From positions 1-64,000 of the forward strand of contig NZ_FNRM01000004.1 of the NCBI RefSeq assembly GCF_900107845.1: 64,000 bases of DNA, given 5' to 3'. Below are positions 53,939-63,460 of this stretch, piece after piece (position 1 is the stretch's first letter; the number at the start of each line of letters is the position of its first letter). The position numbers were made by a program, and so were the translations under genes. The notes below the pieces were generated by a model. That model did not search any database and had not been told where the DNA came from. It saw nothing but the letters and a program-made list of their open reading frames with translations. This DNA is from Alkalimonas amylolytica. GTDB taxonomy: Bacteria; Pseudomonadota; Gammaproteobacteria; Enterobacterales; Alteromonadaceae.

Positions 53939-54880
53939 ATGAGTGATGTCAACCCACAGCAATGGCTGCAGCAGCTGGCTGCAACAGGGATGAGTCTGAG
54001 CCTGAATGAGCTGCTTTGGTACCAGCGTTATACCAAACTGCTGGATCTCAGGCCACAGCAACACATTCAAAGCAAGCTGGCTGGCAGCTACCTGGCGCGC
54101 AGCAAAGGCCGCGGCATGGAGTTTGATGAAGTGCGTCATTACCAGCCTGGCGATGATGTCCGTACCATTGACTGGCGGGTAACAGCACGCACCGGTAAAG
54201 CCCATACCAAGCTGTTTCGTGAGGAAAAAGAGCGGCCGGTCTTTATCTTGACCGATCTGTCCGACAGTATGCATTTTGGCAGTAGCCTGCTTTACAAATC
54301 AGTGCAGGCCGCCCATTTAGCGGCCCTGATCGCCTGGCACAGCAAAGCCACTGGCGATAAACTCGGCGGTCTGGTGTTCAGCGAGCGTCATCATCTGGAA
54401 CTAAAGCCCCGAAGCCGCTCGGCTGGTGTGCTGCATTATCTGCATGCATTGCAAGCTGTGTTTGCTGAGCAACAGGGACGCTACGGCCTTCAGTTGCCGC
54501 AGGCACTTGGACAAGTGCGGCGGCTGGTACGGCCCGGCAGTTTGCTCTTCGTATTATCTGATTTTCAACAGCTGAACAGCGAAGCGCTGCGGCACTTAAG
54601 TGCGATACGCCAGCATAACGAAGTGGTCTGTGCATCGTTATTCGATCCGCTGGAAATGGCGCTGCCCATCAGTGCCAGTGGCAGCGCTCCGGTAACCGAT
54701 GGTGAGCAATCGGCCTGGCTGGATCTTGGCAGCCGCAGTACCCGGCTGCGTTATCAAACACAGCAACAGCAGTTTTCTACTCAGCTGCAACACAGCCTGA
54801 AACAAGTGGGCTGCCGCTGTTTGCCCATAAGCGCAGCCGAGCCGCTGGTCAATCAATTGCTACGGAGCTGGCATGACTGA
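53939..54880 (+). CDS. DUF58 domain-containing protein
   Basis: A 313-aa cytosolic protein. The DUF58 signature is GRGMEFDEVRHYQPGDDVRTIDWRVTARTGK-like (given here in pieces: RGMEFDEVR, YQPGDDVRTIDW) and the VWA-like fold with MIDAS-type FILTDLSDSMHFGS. DUF58 proteins accompany MoxR ATPases across bacteria. Starts 2 bp after moxR and its TGA overlaps the start of the next gene by 8 bp. Role inferred as a partner or substrate adaptor of the MoxR ATPase. Confidence 0.9.
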   Translation: MSDVNPQQWLQQLAATGMSLSLNELLWYQRYTKLLDLRPQQHIQSKLAGSYLARSKGRGMEFDEVRHYQPGDDVRTIDWRVTARTGKAHTKLFREEKERPVFILTDLSDSMHFGSSLLYKSVQAAHLAALIAWHSKATGDKLGGLVFSERHHLELKPRSRSAGVLHYLHALQAVFAEQQGRYGLQLPQALGQVRRLVRPGSLLFVLSDFQQLNSEALRHLSAIRQHNEVVCASLFDPLEMALPISASGSAPVTDGEQSAWLDLGSRSTRLRYQTQQQQFSTQLQHSLKQVGCRCLPISAAEPLVNQLLRSWHD

Positions 54881-55385
54881 ATCGCATCCTCTGCTGGCTG
54901 AGCTGGCCGATATCATCGAAACCGACACAGCCCCCGCTATGGGCATAGCGCCCGGCTGGTGGCTGGTGCTATTGCTTGCACTGCTAGCGGCCGCTGCCGT
55001 GGTCTGGCTGGCCAAGCGACGCAGGCAGCAGCTGCAAAAGCAAGCTGGTTTACTTGCCGCCCGGGCTGAGATGCAGCGACTGGTGGCGCTCGAAACCATT
55101 GACCCTGCGGCCATCAACCAATTGCTAAAGCGGCTGATCCGTCACTATGCACCGAACAGCCCTCTACTTAGTTGCAGCACTGAGGAATGGCAGCAGTTTT
55201 TACAGGCACAGGATACAACGCTCACCTGGCCCGATCTCAACCGCCTGCTGTATCAGCCCACACCAGATTCTGCCGATGTCAGGCACTTTTCCGACTGCGC
55301 CAAAAAATGGCTGGATCAGCAAAGTATTCAGCAGTTGCAACAAGTCGCGCAGCGGCAACCACTCAGTGGAGGTGCGGATGTTTGA
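54873..55385 (+). CDS. DUF4381 domain-containing membrane protein
   Basis: A 170-aa protein with an N-terminal tail, one membrane helix (about 28-47: GWWLVLLLALLAAAAVVWLA) and a cytosolic helical domain (LLAARAEMQRLVALETIDPAAINQLLKRLIRHYAP, then WQQFLQ). DUF4381 proteins occur only in MoxR/Bat operons as far as I know. It overlaps the DUF58 gene (8 bp) and the BatA gene (8 bp), so all are translated in a chain. Biochemical role not known. Confidence 0.88.
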   Translation: MTESHPLLAELADIIETDTAPAMGIAPGWWLVLLLALLAAAAVVWLAKRRRQQLQKQAGLLAARAEMQRLVALETIDPAAINQLLKRLIRHYAPNSPLLSCSTEEWQQFLQAQDTTLTWPDLNRLLYQPTPDSADVRHFSDCAKKWLDQQSIQQLQQVAQRQPLSGGADV

Positions 55386-56367
55386 ACTAAGCTGGCCCTG
55401 GTTGCTGCTGTTACTCCCTCTGCCGCTGCTGTTCAAAAGCAGCGCGGTTGCGGCTGGCCGGACACTGAAACTGAAACCCTTGATGCAGGTAGCCGGACAA
55501 AGCCAGCGCAACCCAAGCCGATGGCGACAAGCTGGCACCTGGCTGGCAGGCCTGATTTGGCTAGCCCTGGTGCTGGCAGCAGCTGAGCCGCGCTGGTATG
55601 GCGAGCCGGTCGAGATCCCACAACAAGCCCGTGATATTATGGTGGTGCTTGATTTATCCGGCTCGATGGAAATTGAAGACATGCAGTGGCAGGGCCGGCC
55701 CATCAATCGCATTCAGGCGGTGCAACTCCTGACCAAGGAGTTTTTACAACGCCGGCAAGGCGACCGGGTAGGGCTGATCCTGTTTGCCGATGCGGCTTAC
55801 CAACTAACCCCATTGACTCTGGATTTAACCACGGTACAAACCATGCTGGATGAGATCGTGGTTGGCATGGCGGGCCGGCGAACTGCCATTGGCGAAGGCA
55901 TAGGCCTGGCGGTGAAACGTTTTAACGAGCTGGAAAGCTCCAACAAAGTGATCGTATTTTTAAGCGATGGCGCCAGCAACACCGGCAATATCGGCCCGGA
56001 AGAATCACTGCAATTAGCCAAGGCTGCCGGTGTTCGAATTCATACCGTCGGCATCGGGGCAGAAGAAATGGTGCAACAGGGCTTGTTTGGCCCGCGCGTA
56101 GTGAATCCGTCACACGACCTGGATGAGCCCTTGTTGATCCGTATGGCCGAAGAAACCGGTGGCGCTTATTTTAGGGCCCGCAACATGCAGGAATTTGAGC
56201 GCATGTACCAGTTGCTGGACGAACTGGAGCCAATTGAACGTGAAACCTTAAGTTACCGGCCGCAGCGCAGCCTGGTGCATTGGCCACTAGCTGTGGCCTT
56301 GCTACTCTCGCTGTGGCTGGCCGCACTACAAATTCGTTGGCAGGAGCTGTTGTATGCCAATCGCTGA
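55378..56367 (+). CDS. VWA-domain membrane protein, BatA-like
   Basis: A 329-aa protein with membrane helices at both ends (about 5-25 and 58-78 at the N terminus; about 300-320, LAVALLLSLWLAALQI). The intervening VWA domain has an intact MIDAS: VVLDLSGSMEIED (DxSxS), the distal Thr in LTPLTLDLT and the Asp in VIVFLSDGASNTGN. BatA of Bacteroides aerotolerance operons has the same layout. The start is the ATG at 55378 with GGAGG upstream, although the frame is open from 55147. It overlaps the next gene by 14 bp. Confidence 0.9.
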   Translation: MFELSWPWLLLLLPLPLLFKSSAVAAGRTLKLKPLMQVAGQSQRNPSRWRQAGTWLAGLIWLALVLAAAEPRWYGEPVEIPQQARDIMVVLDLSGSMEIEDMQWQGRPINRIQAVQLLTKEFLQRRQGDRVGLILFADAAYQLTPLTLDLTTVQTMLDEIVVGMAGRRTAIGEGIGLAVKRFNELESSNKVIVFLSDGASNTGNIGPEESLQLAKAAGVRIHTVGIGAEEMVQQGLFGPRVVNPSHDLDEPLLIRMAEETGGAYFRARNMQEFERMYQLLDELEPIERETLSYRPQRSLVHWPLAVALLLSLWLAALQIRWQELLYANR

Positions 56368-58186
56368 TCTCTACTGGCTAAGGCCTTACTGGTTATTAAG
56401 CCTGCTCCCGTTACTGATCATCTTGGTCCTGCTCTGGCGTTACCGCCAGCAACAAAGTCCCTGGCAAAAGCTGATCGCACCCCATCTGCAAAAGCACCTG
56501 CTCGGGAAGGGAGCTGTGTCGCTGTCCCCCTGGTCGCTGCCCCTACTGGCCCTCTGCTGGTTGTTGGCGGCCATTGCCCTGGCTGGTCCCAGCTGGCAAC
56601 GCATCGAACAACCAGCAATCACTGTCAACAAGGCCACGGTGCTGATCATCGATATGTCGATGTCGATGTATGCTACCGATATGGTACCCAACCGGCTCAA
56701 TCAAGCCCGCTTTAAAGCACTGGATTTTATTGAAGCGTTGCAAGAAGGCGAGCTGGCCCTGGTTGCTTTTGCCGGCGAGGCTTTTGTGGTCAGCCCACTG
56801 ACACCGGATCACAACAATGTTCGCCTGCTGCTACCGAACTTACGACCTGACATTATGCCAAGCCAGGGATCCAACCTGCTGGCAGCCTTAAAGGAAGCCG
56901 ACCGCTTATTGCAACAAGCGGGCTATCCGCAGGGGGATATTGTCGCCCTGGTGGATGGCTTTGAGCGGCACAGCGAGCGCGAATTGTTTGATCAGGTATC
57001 TCGTATGCGGCACCGACTATCTATTATCAGCTTTGGCAGTGAAGAAGCGGCTCCGGTCCAACTGCCGGATGGCAGCTTGCTGCGCGATAGCAACAATCAA
57101 CTGGTGCTGCCCGGTGTGCCCATTAGCCAACTGCGCCAACTGGCCCAGCGAGGTGGCGGTGTCTTTGCACAAGCGCGATTGACCGACAGCGATATCCAGG
57201 CGGTGCTGAACCAACCTGAGCGCCAGCAAGGACGCTCGGAACAACAGCTGCAAACAACTGGCGATGCCTGGCGAGATAAAGCGGTCTATCTGGTCTGGTT
57301 GTTATTGCCACTGGCCCTGTGGCTTGGCAAGCGCGGACAGTTACTGCTGGTTTGCCTGTTATTGTTACCACCGGGCGTGATGGCAGAGAATAACCGCAGC
57401 CTGTTTCAAACCGATCAGCAACGCGCGATGCAAGCCTATCGGCAAGGTGACTATCCACGTGCTGCTCAGTTATTTAGTGATCCTTACTGGCGTGGCCAGG
57501 CAGCATACCGTGCTGGCGATTACCTGGCCGCAGAGCAAGCCTGGGCAGCACTGAGCGATACAAACCCAGCCGCCAGTCACAGCTACAATCTGGGCAATGC
57601 GTTAGCCAGGCAGGGACGCTTTGAAGAAGCCCTAAACGCCTACCAGGCAGCTTTACAGCAAGATCCTACATTGGAACAAGCCAGGCACAATGCTGCGCTA
57701 ATACAGCGCTTGCTGGATGAGCAGCAAGAGCAGCAGCAAGACGGCGATGACAACGGTCAAAGTGATGATCAACAAGAAGAATCACCACAGGGCTCGGACA
57801 GCAGCCAGTCTCAGGACGACAGCGCCGGTTCTTCAGATCCTGCCGCAGCGGATGCAGGCGCGGAGAGCCCTGAGCAATCAGACAGCTCTGAGGCTGCAGA
57901 TGGCTCAGAGCAAACAGAGGACACCGATCAGCAAGACAGCGGCGAAGAACAACAAAGCGAACCTCAGCAAGCAGCAGACACAGATCAAACTGCAGCTGAA
58001 CAGCAACAACGGCAGGTGGTGGAATCACCCTGGCCCGATGCCGATCCAGAACAACAACAAGAGCTGAATAACCTGCTGCGTAAAGTGCAGGATGATCCGG
58101 CTTTGCTGCTACGCAACCGGATGCATATTGAACATCAACGCCGCAGGCAGCAACAACTGCCGACAGGAGCCCGAGAAGAATGGTAA
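56354..58186 (+). CDS. VWA-domain membrane protein fused to TPR repeats, BatB/BatC-like
   Basis: A 610-aa fusion. N-terminal membrane helices (about 8-25 and 55-75), VWA domain with MIDAS VLIIDMSMSMYATDM, a third helix (about 310-340), then TPR-like repeats (about 345-450; YRQGDYPRAAQLF, NLGNALARQGRFEEALNAYQAALQQDP). Its long tail (about 455-570) is extremely rich in Gln, Glu, Asp and Ser and probably disordered. In Bacteroides BatB and BatC are separate; here they are one chain. TPRs and the acidic tail would be periplasmic or cytosolic depending on the helix count. Overlaps batD by 7 bp. Confidence 0.88.
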   Translation: MPIADLYWLRPYWLLSLLPLLIILVLLWRYRQQQSPWQKLIAPHLQKHLLGKGAVSLSPWSLPLLALCWLLAAIALAGPSWQRIEQPAITVNKATVLIIDMSMSMYATDMVPNRLNQARFKALDFIEALQEGELALVAFAGEAFVVSPLTPDHNNVRLLLPNLRPDIMPSQGSNLLAALKEADRLLQQAGYPQGDIVALVDGFERHSERELFDQVSRMRHRLSIISFGSEEAAPVQLPDGSLLRDSNNQLVLPGVPISQLRQLAQRGGGVFAQARLTDSDIQAVLNQPERQQGRSEQQLQTTGDAWRDKAVYLVWLLLPLALWLGKRGQLLLVCLLLLPPGVMAENNRSLFQTDQQRAMQAYRQGDYPRAAQLFSDPYWRGQAAYRAGDYLAAEQAWAALSDTNPAASHSYNLGNALARQGRFEEALNAYQAALQQDPTLEQARHNAALIQRLLDEQQEQQQDGDDNGQSDDQQEESPQGSDSSQSQDDSAGSSDPAAADAGAESPEQSDSSEAADGSEQTEDTDQQDSGEEQQSEPQQAADTDQTAAEQQQRQVVESPWPDADPEQQQELNNLLRKVQDDPALLLRNRMHIEHQRRRQQQLPTGAREEW

Positions 58187-59811
58187 GAACCCTTTGTCTG
58201 TGTTTGTTGATCCTGGGTAGCTGGCCCTTGTGGGCGGCCAGCCAGCTCAGTGCCAGCGTCGATAAAAACCCGGCCATGGTTGGTGAAGCTATTGTGCTGG
58301 AAGTCACTGCAGATGCACGCTTAAGCGCTGATCAACTGAACTTTCGGGTGCTTGAGCAGGACTTTCGTATCACAGTCCCTTCGGTCAGCCAAAGCACCAG
58401 GGTCATCAACGGGGAAGCCAGTCACAGCACCAGCTGGCGTTTATCACTGTTTGCCCGGGAACCCGGTCGTTACACCATACCGGCTTTTGAGGTCGGCCAG
58501 GTCCGCAGCCAACCGATTGAGCTGGAAGTGATTGCTGCTAATGCGGCAGCCGACGGCAAGCCCGATGTATTTTTAACCGCCAGCCTGGAACAAAGCCGGC
58601 TGCATGTCCAGCAAACCGGCTACTATACGGTGACTATCCATTTTCGCGGCGACTTGCAACGCGGCAGCCTGACCGAACCCAGCATGGAAGGAGCGTCCGT
58701 GCTGCAGATAGGCCGGGATGAAGAAGGCAGCAAGCTGATTGATGGTGTGCGCTATCGCACCATTAGCCGCCGCTTTGCTATTACGCCTCAGCGTAGCGGA
58801 CAATTTAGTATCACCGCTCCTGAGTTTACCGGCGAATTACTCGACAGAGACAGCAGCCGTAACAACTTTTTTGCCCGCACCCGTACCGTATTACAGCATG
58901 CAGAAACCATTGCGGTTGACGTCTTGTCCATTCCTGCCGATTTCCCGGGCGACTGGCTGGTGGCTGGCCTGGTCACCCTGCATGAAGAATGGTCTGGTGA
59001 CCTGACTCAGCTGCATCAAGGAGAGCCCATCACACGAACCATAACCCTGTCTGGAGTGGATGTGGCCGCTAACCAATTACCGGACATCGACTTTAAGGCC
59101 CCAGCAGGACTCCGACTCTACCCACAGCAACCTGAGCGCCAGGGTGCCCAGCGTAATGGGCGTTTGGTGGCGCAAAAAACCTTTACCCTGGCGATGATCC
59201 CTACCGAAGCTGGCGAGGTGCACTTGCCTGAGCTGCGCTTACCCTGGTGGAACAGCCAGCGTCAGATGCTGGATTATGCCACCCTGCCGGCCCGAACCAT
59301 CCAGGTATTGCCTGCGGCAAGTGCTCAGTCCGATGCAACAACATCCAAACTACCAACCAGTGGCGAAGCCATTACTCCCGAGCAAAGACCAGCCTCGCCC
59401 TGGCATTGGAACCATGTAAGCAGTTTGCTGCTGGCAGCCTGGTTCATCAGCACAACCCTGTTACTCTGGTTCTGGCGCCGGCCAAAAGCCAGTCAAGTAT
59501 CCGTCGCGGCTCCAAGCTTTAATGCAACAGCGCTGAAAAAAGCCTGCCGGCACCACCAGCCTGAGGTGGCCCGTGACTGTCTGTTGTACTGGGCACAATT
59601 GCAACTAGATGCACAGATCCGAACGCTCAGTGCTTTAGCTGCGACTGTCAGCGAACCTCTGCGCAGTGAACTGCTATTGTTGAATAAAGCCCTCTATCAC
59701 CCTGCAGCCGAAACCTGGCAGGGCGATAGTTTGTGGCAGGCCTGGCAAAGCTATCAACCAGACTCAGTTGCACAACCAGTACGCAGCGAGCTTAAATCCC
59801 TCTATTCGTAA
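58180..59811 (+). CDS. BatD family protein (oxygen tolerance)
   Basis: A 543-aa protein with signal peptide (about 1-20, LCLCLLILGSWPLWAASQ). Then come tandem immunoglobulin-like BatD domains (LSASVDKNPAMVGEAIVLEV at 22-41, later NGEASHSTSWRLSLFAREPGRYTIPAFEVG) and a membrane helix near 415-435 (SSLLLAAWFISTTLLLWFW), followed by a cytosolic tail. Probably a periplasmic partner of the BatA/BatB VWA proteins. Last gene of the operon. A 9-bp hairpin without U-tract follows at 59859-59886. Confidence 0.88.
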   Translation: MVRTLCLCLLILGSWPLWAASQLSASVDKNPAMVGEAIVLEVTADARLSADQLNFRVLEQDFRITVPSVSQSTRVINGEASHSTSWRLSLFAREPGRYTIPAFEVGQVRSQPIELEVIAANAAADGKPDVFLTASLEQSRLHVQQTGYYTVTIHFRGDLQRGSLTEPSMEGASVLQIGRDEEGSKLIDGVRYRTISRRFAITPQRSGQFSITAPEFTGELLDRDSSRNNFFARTRTVLQHAETIAVDVLSIPADFPGDWLVAGLVTLHEEWSGDLTQLHQGEPITRTITLSGVDVAANQLPDIDFKAPAGLRLYPQQPERQGAQRNGRLVAQKTFTLAMIPTEAGEVHLPELRLPWWNSQRQMLDYATLPARTIQVLPAASAQSDATTSKLPTSGEAITPEQRPASPWHWNHVSSLLLAAWFISTTLLLWFWRRPKASQVSVAAPSFNATALKKACRHHQPEVARDCLLYWAQLQLDAQIRTLSALAATVSEPLRSELLLLNKALYHPAAETWQGDSLWQAWQSYQPDSVAQPVRSELKSLYS

Positions 59812-59858
59812 CCGACAGCTCTGCTGACACGTTGTTTCAGCATGGACACTCACTACAG

Positions 59859-59886
59859 CAGCCCCGCCGTTCATCCAGCGGGGCTG
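59859..59886 (+). other. GC-rich hairpin downstream of the bat operon
   Basis: CAGCCCCGC (59859-59867), 10-nt loop, GCGGGGCTG (59878-59886). The T-run of a terminator is lacking. It could be a Rho-assisted end of the bat transcript. Confidence 0.5.
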
Positions 59887-59969
59887 GCACTTACGGCCAT
59901 TGCTTGCTAGCATGAGCGCTTACGACAAAAAAACAACAACAGCCTTTCAGCAATCAACAGGAGTGTATT

Positions 59970-61505
59970 TTGGAAACTGGCACCTTTATCTCCCTCGCCA
60001 TTTATTTTCTTGCCATGCTCGGCATCGGCCTATACGCCTACCGTACCTCTACCAGCGATGTCTCCGGTTATATGTTGGGTGGCCGCAAATTGGGCCCCGG
60101 TGTCACCGCCTTATCGGCCGGCGCTTCCGACATGAGCGGCTGGATGTTGATGGGCTTACCCGGCGCTTTTTTTGTAGCGGGCTTTTCTGAAGTATGGATC
60201 GCCATCGGCTTGACGGTGGGCGCCTATTTAAATTATCTGATCGTAGCGCCGCGTCTGCGCACCTATACACATGTCGCCAAAGACTCCATCACCCTGCCCG
60301 ATTACTTTGAAAACCGCTTTAACGATCAAACCCGGGCACTGCGACTGGTATCTGCCGTGGTGATTATTGTCTTTTTTACGCTCTACACAGCAGCTGGCGT
60401 CTATGCCGGTGGCACCTTGTTTCAAAATGCCTTTGGTCTGAACTATGAGATTGGCTTACTACTCACCGCTGGTGTGGTGGTAGCCTACACCCTGTTTGGA
60501 GGCTTTTTAGCCGTCAGCATGACCGACTTTGTCCAAGGCTGCATCATGTTTATAGCGCTGATTTTGGTGCCGGTGGCTGCCTTTCTTATCTTAGGTGGAA
60601 CTGAACCTGTGATGCAGGAAATTGCCCGTATGGATCAACCGATGCTCAATCCTCTGCATGGGGCTACGGTGCTAGGGGTGATCTCATTACTGGCCTGGGG
60701 TTTAGGGTATTTTGGTCAACCGCATATTATCGTGCGCTTTATGGCGATTCGCTCAATCAAAGATTTTAAAGTAGCGCGCCGTATTGGCATGAGCTGGATG
60801 ATTGTTGCTCTGATCGGTGCCATGCTCACCGGCATTATTGGTGCTGTCTATATGGCCACCCAAACCGGTTCGCTTGGTCCAGCCGCTTATCTGGATGCAG
60901 AGGGCCAATTGGCCGATCCGGAAACCATCTTTATTGTGTTGTCGCAAATTCTGTTCCACCCCTTGGTAGGAGGCTTCCTCCTTGCTGCCATTCTGGCCGC
61001 TATCATGAGTACCATTTCATCCCAGCTGTTGGTGACCTCCAGCTCACTGACCAAAGATTTCTATCTGGCGTTTATGCGCCGCAATGCGTCCGATCGTGAA
61101 CAGGTGATGGTAGGCAGGATCTCGGTTGTGATCGTTGCACTGGCCGCCATTGGCTTATCACTGAATCCAAGCCAAAACCTGCTGTCTCAGGTAGGAAACG
61201 CCTGGGCCGGTTTTGGTGCCGCTTTCGGCCCGCTGATTATTTTCAGCCTGTATTGGAAACGCATGACCTATGCAGGTGCCTTAAGCGGCATGCTGGTTGG
61301 CGCTGGCACGGTATTGTTCTGGATCTATGCCCCGCTAACCATTGCCGGTGAGACCCTGAGCAGCTATGTGTATGAAATTGTGCCCGGAGCTTTACTCAGT
61401 GCTCTTGCGATTGTTGTGGTGAGCAAACTCACAGCAGAACCTGCCGTCAGTATTCAACAAGACTTTGAGCGCATGGAACGACGGCTAGAAAGCGATATGG
61501 AGTAA
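59970..61505 (+). CDS. putP: Sodium/proline symporter
   Basis: A 511-aa SSS-family symporter with about 13 transmembrane helices. It starts METGTFISLAIYFLAMLGIG. GASDMSGWMLMGLPGAFFVAGFSE (Na+ and proline site in TM2) and FGQPHIIVRFMAI are as in PutP. STISSQLLVTSSSLTKDFY is the Na+-coordinating Ser-rich segment. It imports proline with Na+. The start is a TTG at 59970 with AGGAG 6-7 nt upstream. No putA is adjacent. Ends in a strong terminator. Confidence 0.94.
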   Translation: METGTFISLAIYFLAMLGIGLYAYRTSTSDVSGYMLGGRKLGPGVTALSAGASDMSGWMLMGLPGAFFVAGFSEVWIAIGLTVGAYLNYLIVAPRLRTYTHVAKDSITLPDYFENRFNDQTRALRLVSAVVIIVFFTLYTAAGVYAGGTLFQNAFGLNYEIGLLLTAGVVVAYTLFGGFLAVSMTDFVQGCIMFIALILVPVAAFLILGGTEPVMQEIARMDQPMLNPLHGATVLGVISLLAWGLGYFGQPHIIVRFMAIRSIKDFKVARRIGMSWMIVALIGAMLTGIIGAVYMATQTGSLGPAAYLDAEGQLADPETIFIVLSQILFHPLVGGFLLAAILAAIMSTISSQLLVTSSSLTKDFYLAFMRRNASDREQVMVGRISVVIVALAAIGLSLNPSQNLLSQVGNAWAGFGAAFGPLIIFSLYWKRMTYAGALSGMLVGAGTVLFWIYAPLTIAGETLSSYVYEIVPGALLSALAIVVVSKLTAEPAVSIQQDFERMERRLESDME

Positions 61506-61511
61506 GACAGA

Positions 61512-61546
61512 GCCCTCAGCAAAAAAACACTGAGGGCTTTTTTTTT
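61512..61546 (+). terminator. putP terminator
   Basis: GCCCTCAG (61512-61519), loop, CTGAGGGC (61530-61537), then nine T. Confidence 0.92.
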
Positions 61547-61638
61547 GCTTGTTTCCTCACGCGCAAGCAGCTATAAACTAAGGGATAGTCTGTGGTAGCA
61601 ACCAAGCTACCTGCACAACCCCGAGGACCATAGTTTCT

Positions 61639-62859
61639 ATGTATTTCTATGCGGCACGCCAACCGATCCTGGATCGAAATAAAGAGCTCTACGCCTATGA
61701 GTTGTTGTTTCGGGATAGTCTGGACAATGTCTTCCCAGATATCGACGGAGATGAAGCAACCTCAAAAATGATAGAAGGCAGCCAATTCTCTTTTAGTCTG
61801 GAAGATTTCCTCGGCGAAAAGCCTGGATTTATTAACTTTACGCTGGATACCTTGCAAAAAAAATACCCAAGGATGCTGCCCAAAGAGCAGATTGTTGTAG
61901 AGGTTTTAGAAACTATCCAGCCAGGCAAACGCCTGCTGGCTGAATGCCAGGACTTAAAAAGTAAAGGCTATGTCTTAGCACTTGATGATTATGAACATCA
62001 GAGCGTCTGGCGCCATTTCTACCCATTTATTGATATCATCAAAATTGATGTGTTAACCACCAGCATCGACACTATCCACCAAATCAAGCAAGCCATTGCC
62101 GATTTTCCACACATTAAGTTGCTGGCAGAGAAGGTGGAAACCAATCAACAATTTGAAACAGCAATGGAACTGGGCTTTGACTATTTCCAGGGTTTTTTCT
62201 TTTCCAAGCCGGAAATGATGCAAACCAAAGCACTGTCACCAGCGCAAATGACCTTGGCTGAATTATTGTATGAAACATCCAAGTCTGAAATGGATTTGAC
62301 CACCATCACTGCAGTTTTCCAACGCGATATCAGCCTATCCTACAAGTTACTGCGTTACAGCAACTCGGCTATTTTTAAACGTCGCACTGAAATTGCTACC
62401 ATCAAACAGGCACTTGTAGTGCTTGGTCAGGCAGAATTAAAACGCTTCCTGTCGCTGTTGTTTACCGCTCAAATCAGTAGTGATAAGCCGGCCGAACTGA
62501 TGCGTTTATCCATGACACGGGCCAAGTTCGCTGAAGGCTTGGCCACACTGCATGGGACTGAAAGCTCCAAAGCGTACCTTACCGGCATGATGTCACTGAT
62601 GGATGCGCTGCTGGATGAACCCATTGAGTCTGTCATGCAAAAATTACCCTTGGCGAAAGATATCAAAGAAGCCCTGGTTGAAGGCTCAGGTGTTCTGGCA
62701 GACTACATCAAACTAATGCAATGGTACGAACATGCAGATTGGCAACAGGCAAGCGCCCTGATAGAGCAGCTGCGACTACCAGCGAATAAAGTGCCAGATG
62801 CATATCATGAAGCAATAAACTGGGCCAATGAGCAAATGAAAGTGATGGGAGACAGCTAA
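61639..62859 (+). CDS. EAL-HDOD domain protein (YuxH/CdgJ type)
   Basis: A 406-aa signalling protein with N-terminal EAL-like domain (about 1-195) and C-terminal HDOD domain (about 200-390). The EAL motif is YELLFR, and N (INFTLD), E (VVEVLET), K (IIKIDVL), E (AEKVETN) and Q (YFQGFFFS) are kept, but the metal-binding loop 6 DDFGTG is DDYEHQ. So phosphodiesterase activity is doubtful, and it may act as a c-di-GMP sensor or adaptor. Related CdgJ affects motility in Vibrio. The start is the ATG at 61639; GAGG lies rather far upstream. An inverted repeat GGTAGC-AACCAA-GCTACC lies just before it. Confidence 0.9.
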   Translation: MYFYAARQPILDRNKELYAYELLFRDSLDNVFPDIDGDEATSKMIEGSQFSFSLEDFLGEKPGFINFTLDTLQKKYPRMLPKEQIVVEVLETIQPGKRLLAECQDLKSKGYVLALDDYEHQSVWRHFYPFIDIIKIDVLTTSIDTIHQIKQAIADFPHIKLLAEKVETNQQFETAMELGFDYFQGFFFSKPEMMQTKALSPAQMTLAELLYETSKSEMDLTTITAVFQRDISLSYKLLRYSNSAIFKRRTEIATIKQALVVLGQAELKRFLSLLFTAQISSDKPAELMRLSMTRAKFAEGLATLHGTESSKAYLTGMMSLMDALLDEPIESVMQKLPLAKDIKEALVEGSGVLADYIKLMQWYEHADWQQASALIEQLRLPANKVPDAYHEAINWANEQMKVMGDS

Positions 62860-62896
62860 CTCCCATTCACATCTTCAACAGTAACTTCAGATGCGA

Positions 62897-63214
62897 TCAG
62901 TGGTCAAACTGGACGTACTGTGCAACCTTCTCAGCCAGCCGTGGACCAATACCACGAACCTCCGTCAGCTGTTGCTCACTTCGAATAGCACCATGCTCAG
63001 CGATGTACTTCTGGATGGCCTCGGCTTTTTGTTGCCCAATCCCTGGGATCAAAGCCAATTGCTCTGCGCTCGCAGTATTGAGGTTGATTTTCTGCACTGC
63101 AGCAGTACTTTGGGCCTGGTCAATAGTCTGCTGTGGCTTAGCCTCCCAGGCAAACAATTGATTGGATACCAAGGCAACACAGGTCATCGCAAAAGCAAAT
63201 ACAACTGTTTTCAT
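62897..63214 (-). CDS. ComEA-like helix-hairpin-helix protein
   Basis: A 105-aa secreted protein. Signal peptide 1-22 (VVFAFAMTCVALVSNQLFA). The tandem HhH domain INLNTASAEQLALIPGIGQQ and LTEVRGIGPRLAEKVAQYV is the ComEA DNA-binding fold, used by periplasmic ComEA to pull in transforming DNA. It lacks the N-terminal membrane anchor of Gram-positive ComEA. The start is the ATG at 63214 with GGAG 9 nt upstream; the preceding ATG at 63229 falls before that site. Confidence 0.92.
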   Translation of the reverse strand: MKTVVFAFAMTCVALVSNQLFAWEAKPQQTIDQAQSTAAVQKINLNTASAEQLALIPGIGQQKAEAIQKYIAEHGAIRSEQQLTEVRGIGPRLAEKVAQYVQFDH

Positions 63215-63460
63215 TGTTTTAAACTCCATTTAAGGTCACTGCATAACCTAAAAGGCAAGCAATCAACTCTTCTTGCCACCTGGCCCGCAAGAAAAATTAC
63301 TTGGCAGCAACCAAAAAGTTAACCAGGTTGATATAAATATAACCAATAAAACAAATAGATCAAATTAAATTCACAATAAAAGTGTGATTTCTGGCGCATG
63401 GTTCAGCCGAAATTAAGCCTGAAGCTCTTATGCTGATAAGGTAAATCACGCGAGGTGCTT

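Noticed and set aside
57666-58307. Minus-strand frame of about 213 codons
   Set aside because: Antisense to the Q/E/S-rich tail of the BatB-TPR protein; low-complexity CAG/GAC-rich DNA gives long open frames on both strands.
63333-63351. AT-rich palindrome GGTT-ATAT ... ATAT-ACC upstream of the glycine-zipper gene
   Set aside because: Imperfect and in an AT-rich stretch where such symmetry is common; no gene-proximal context supports an operator.
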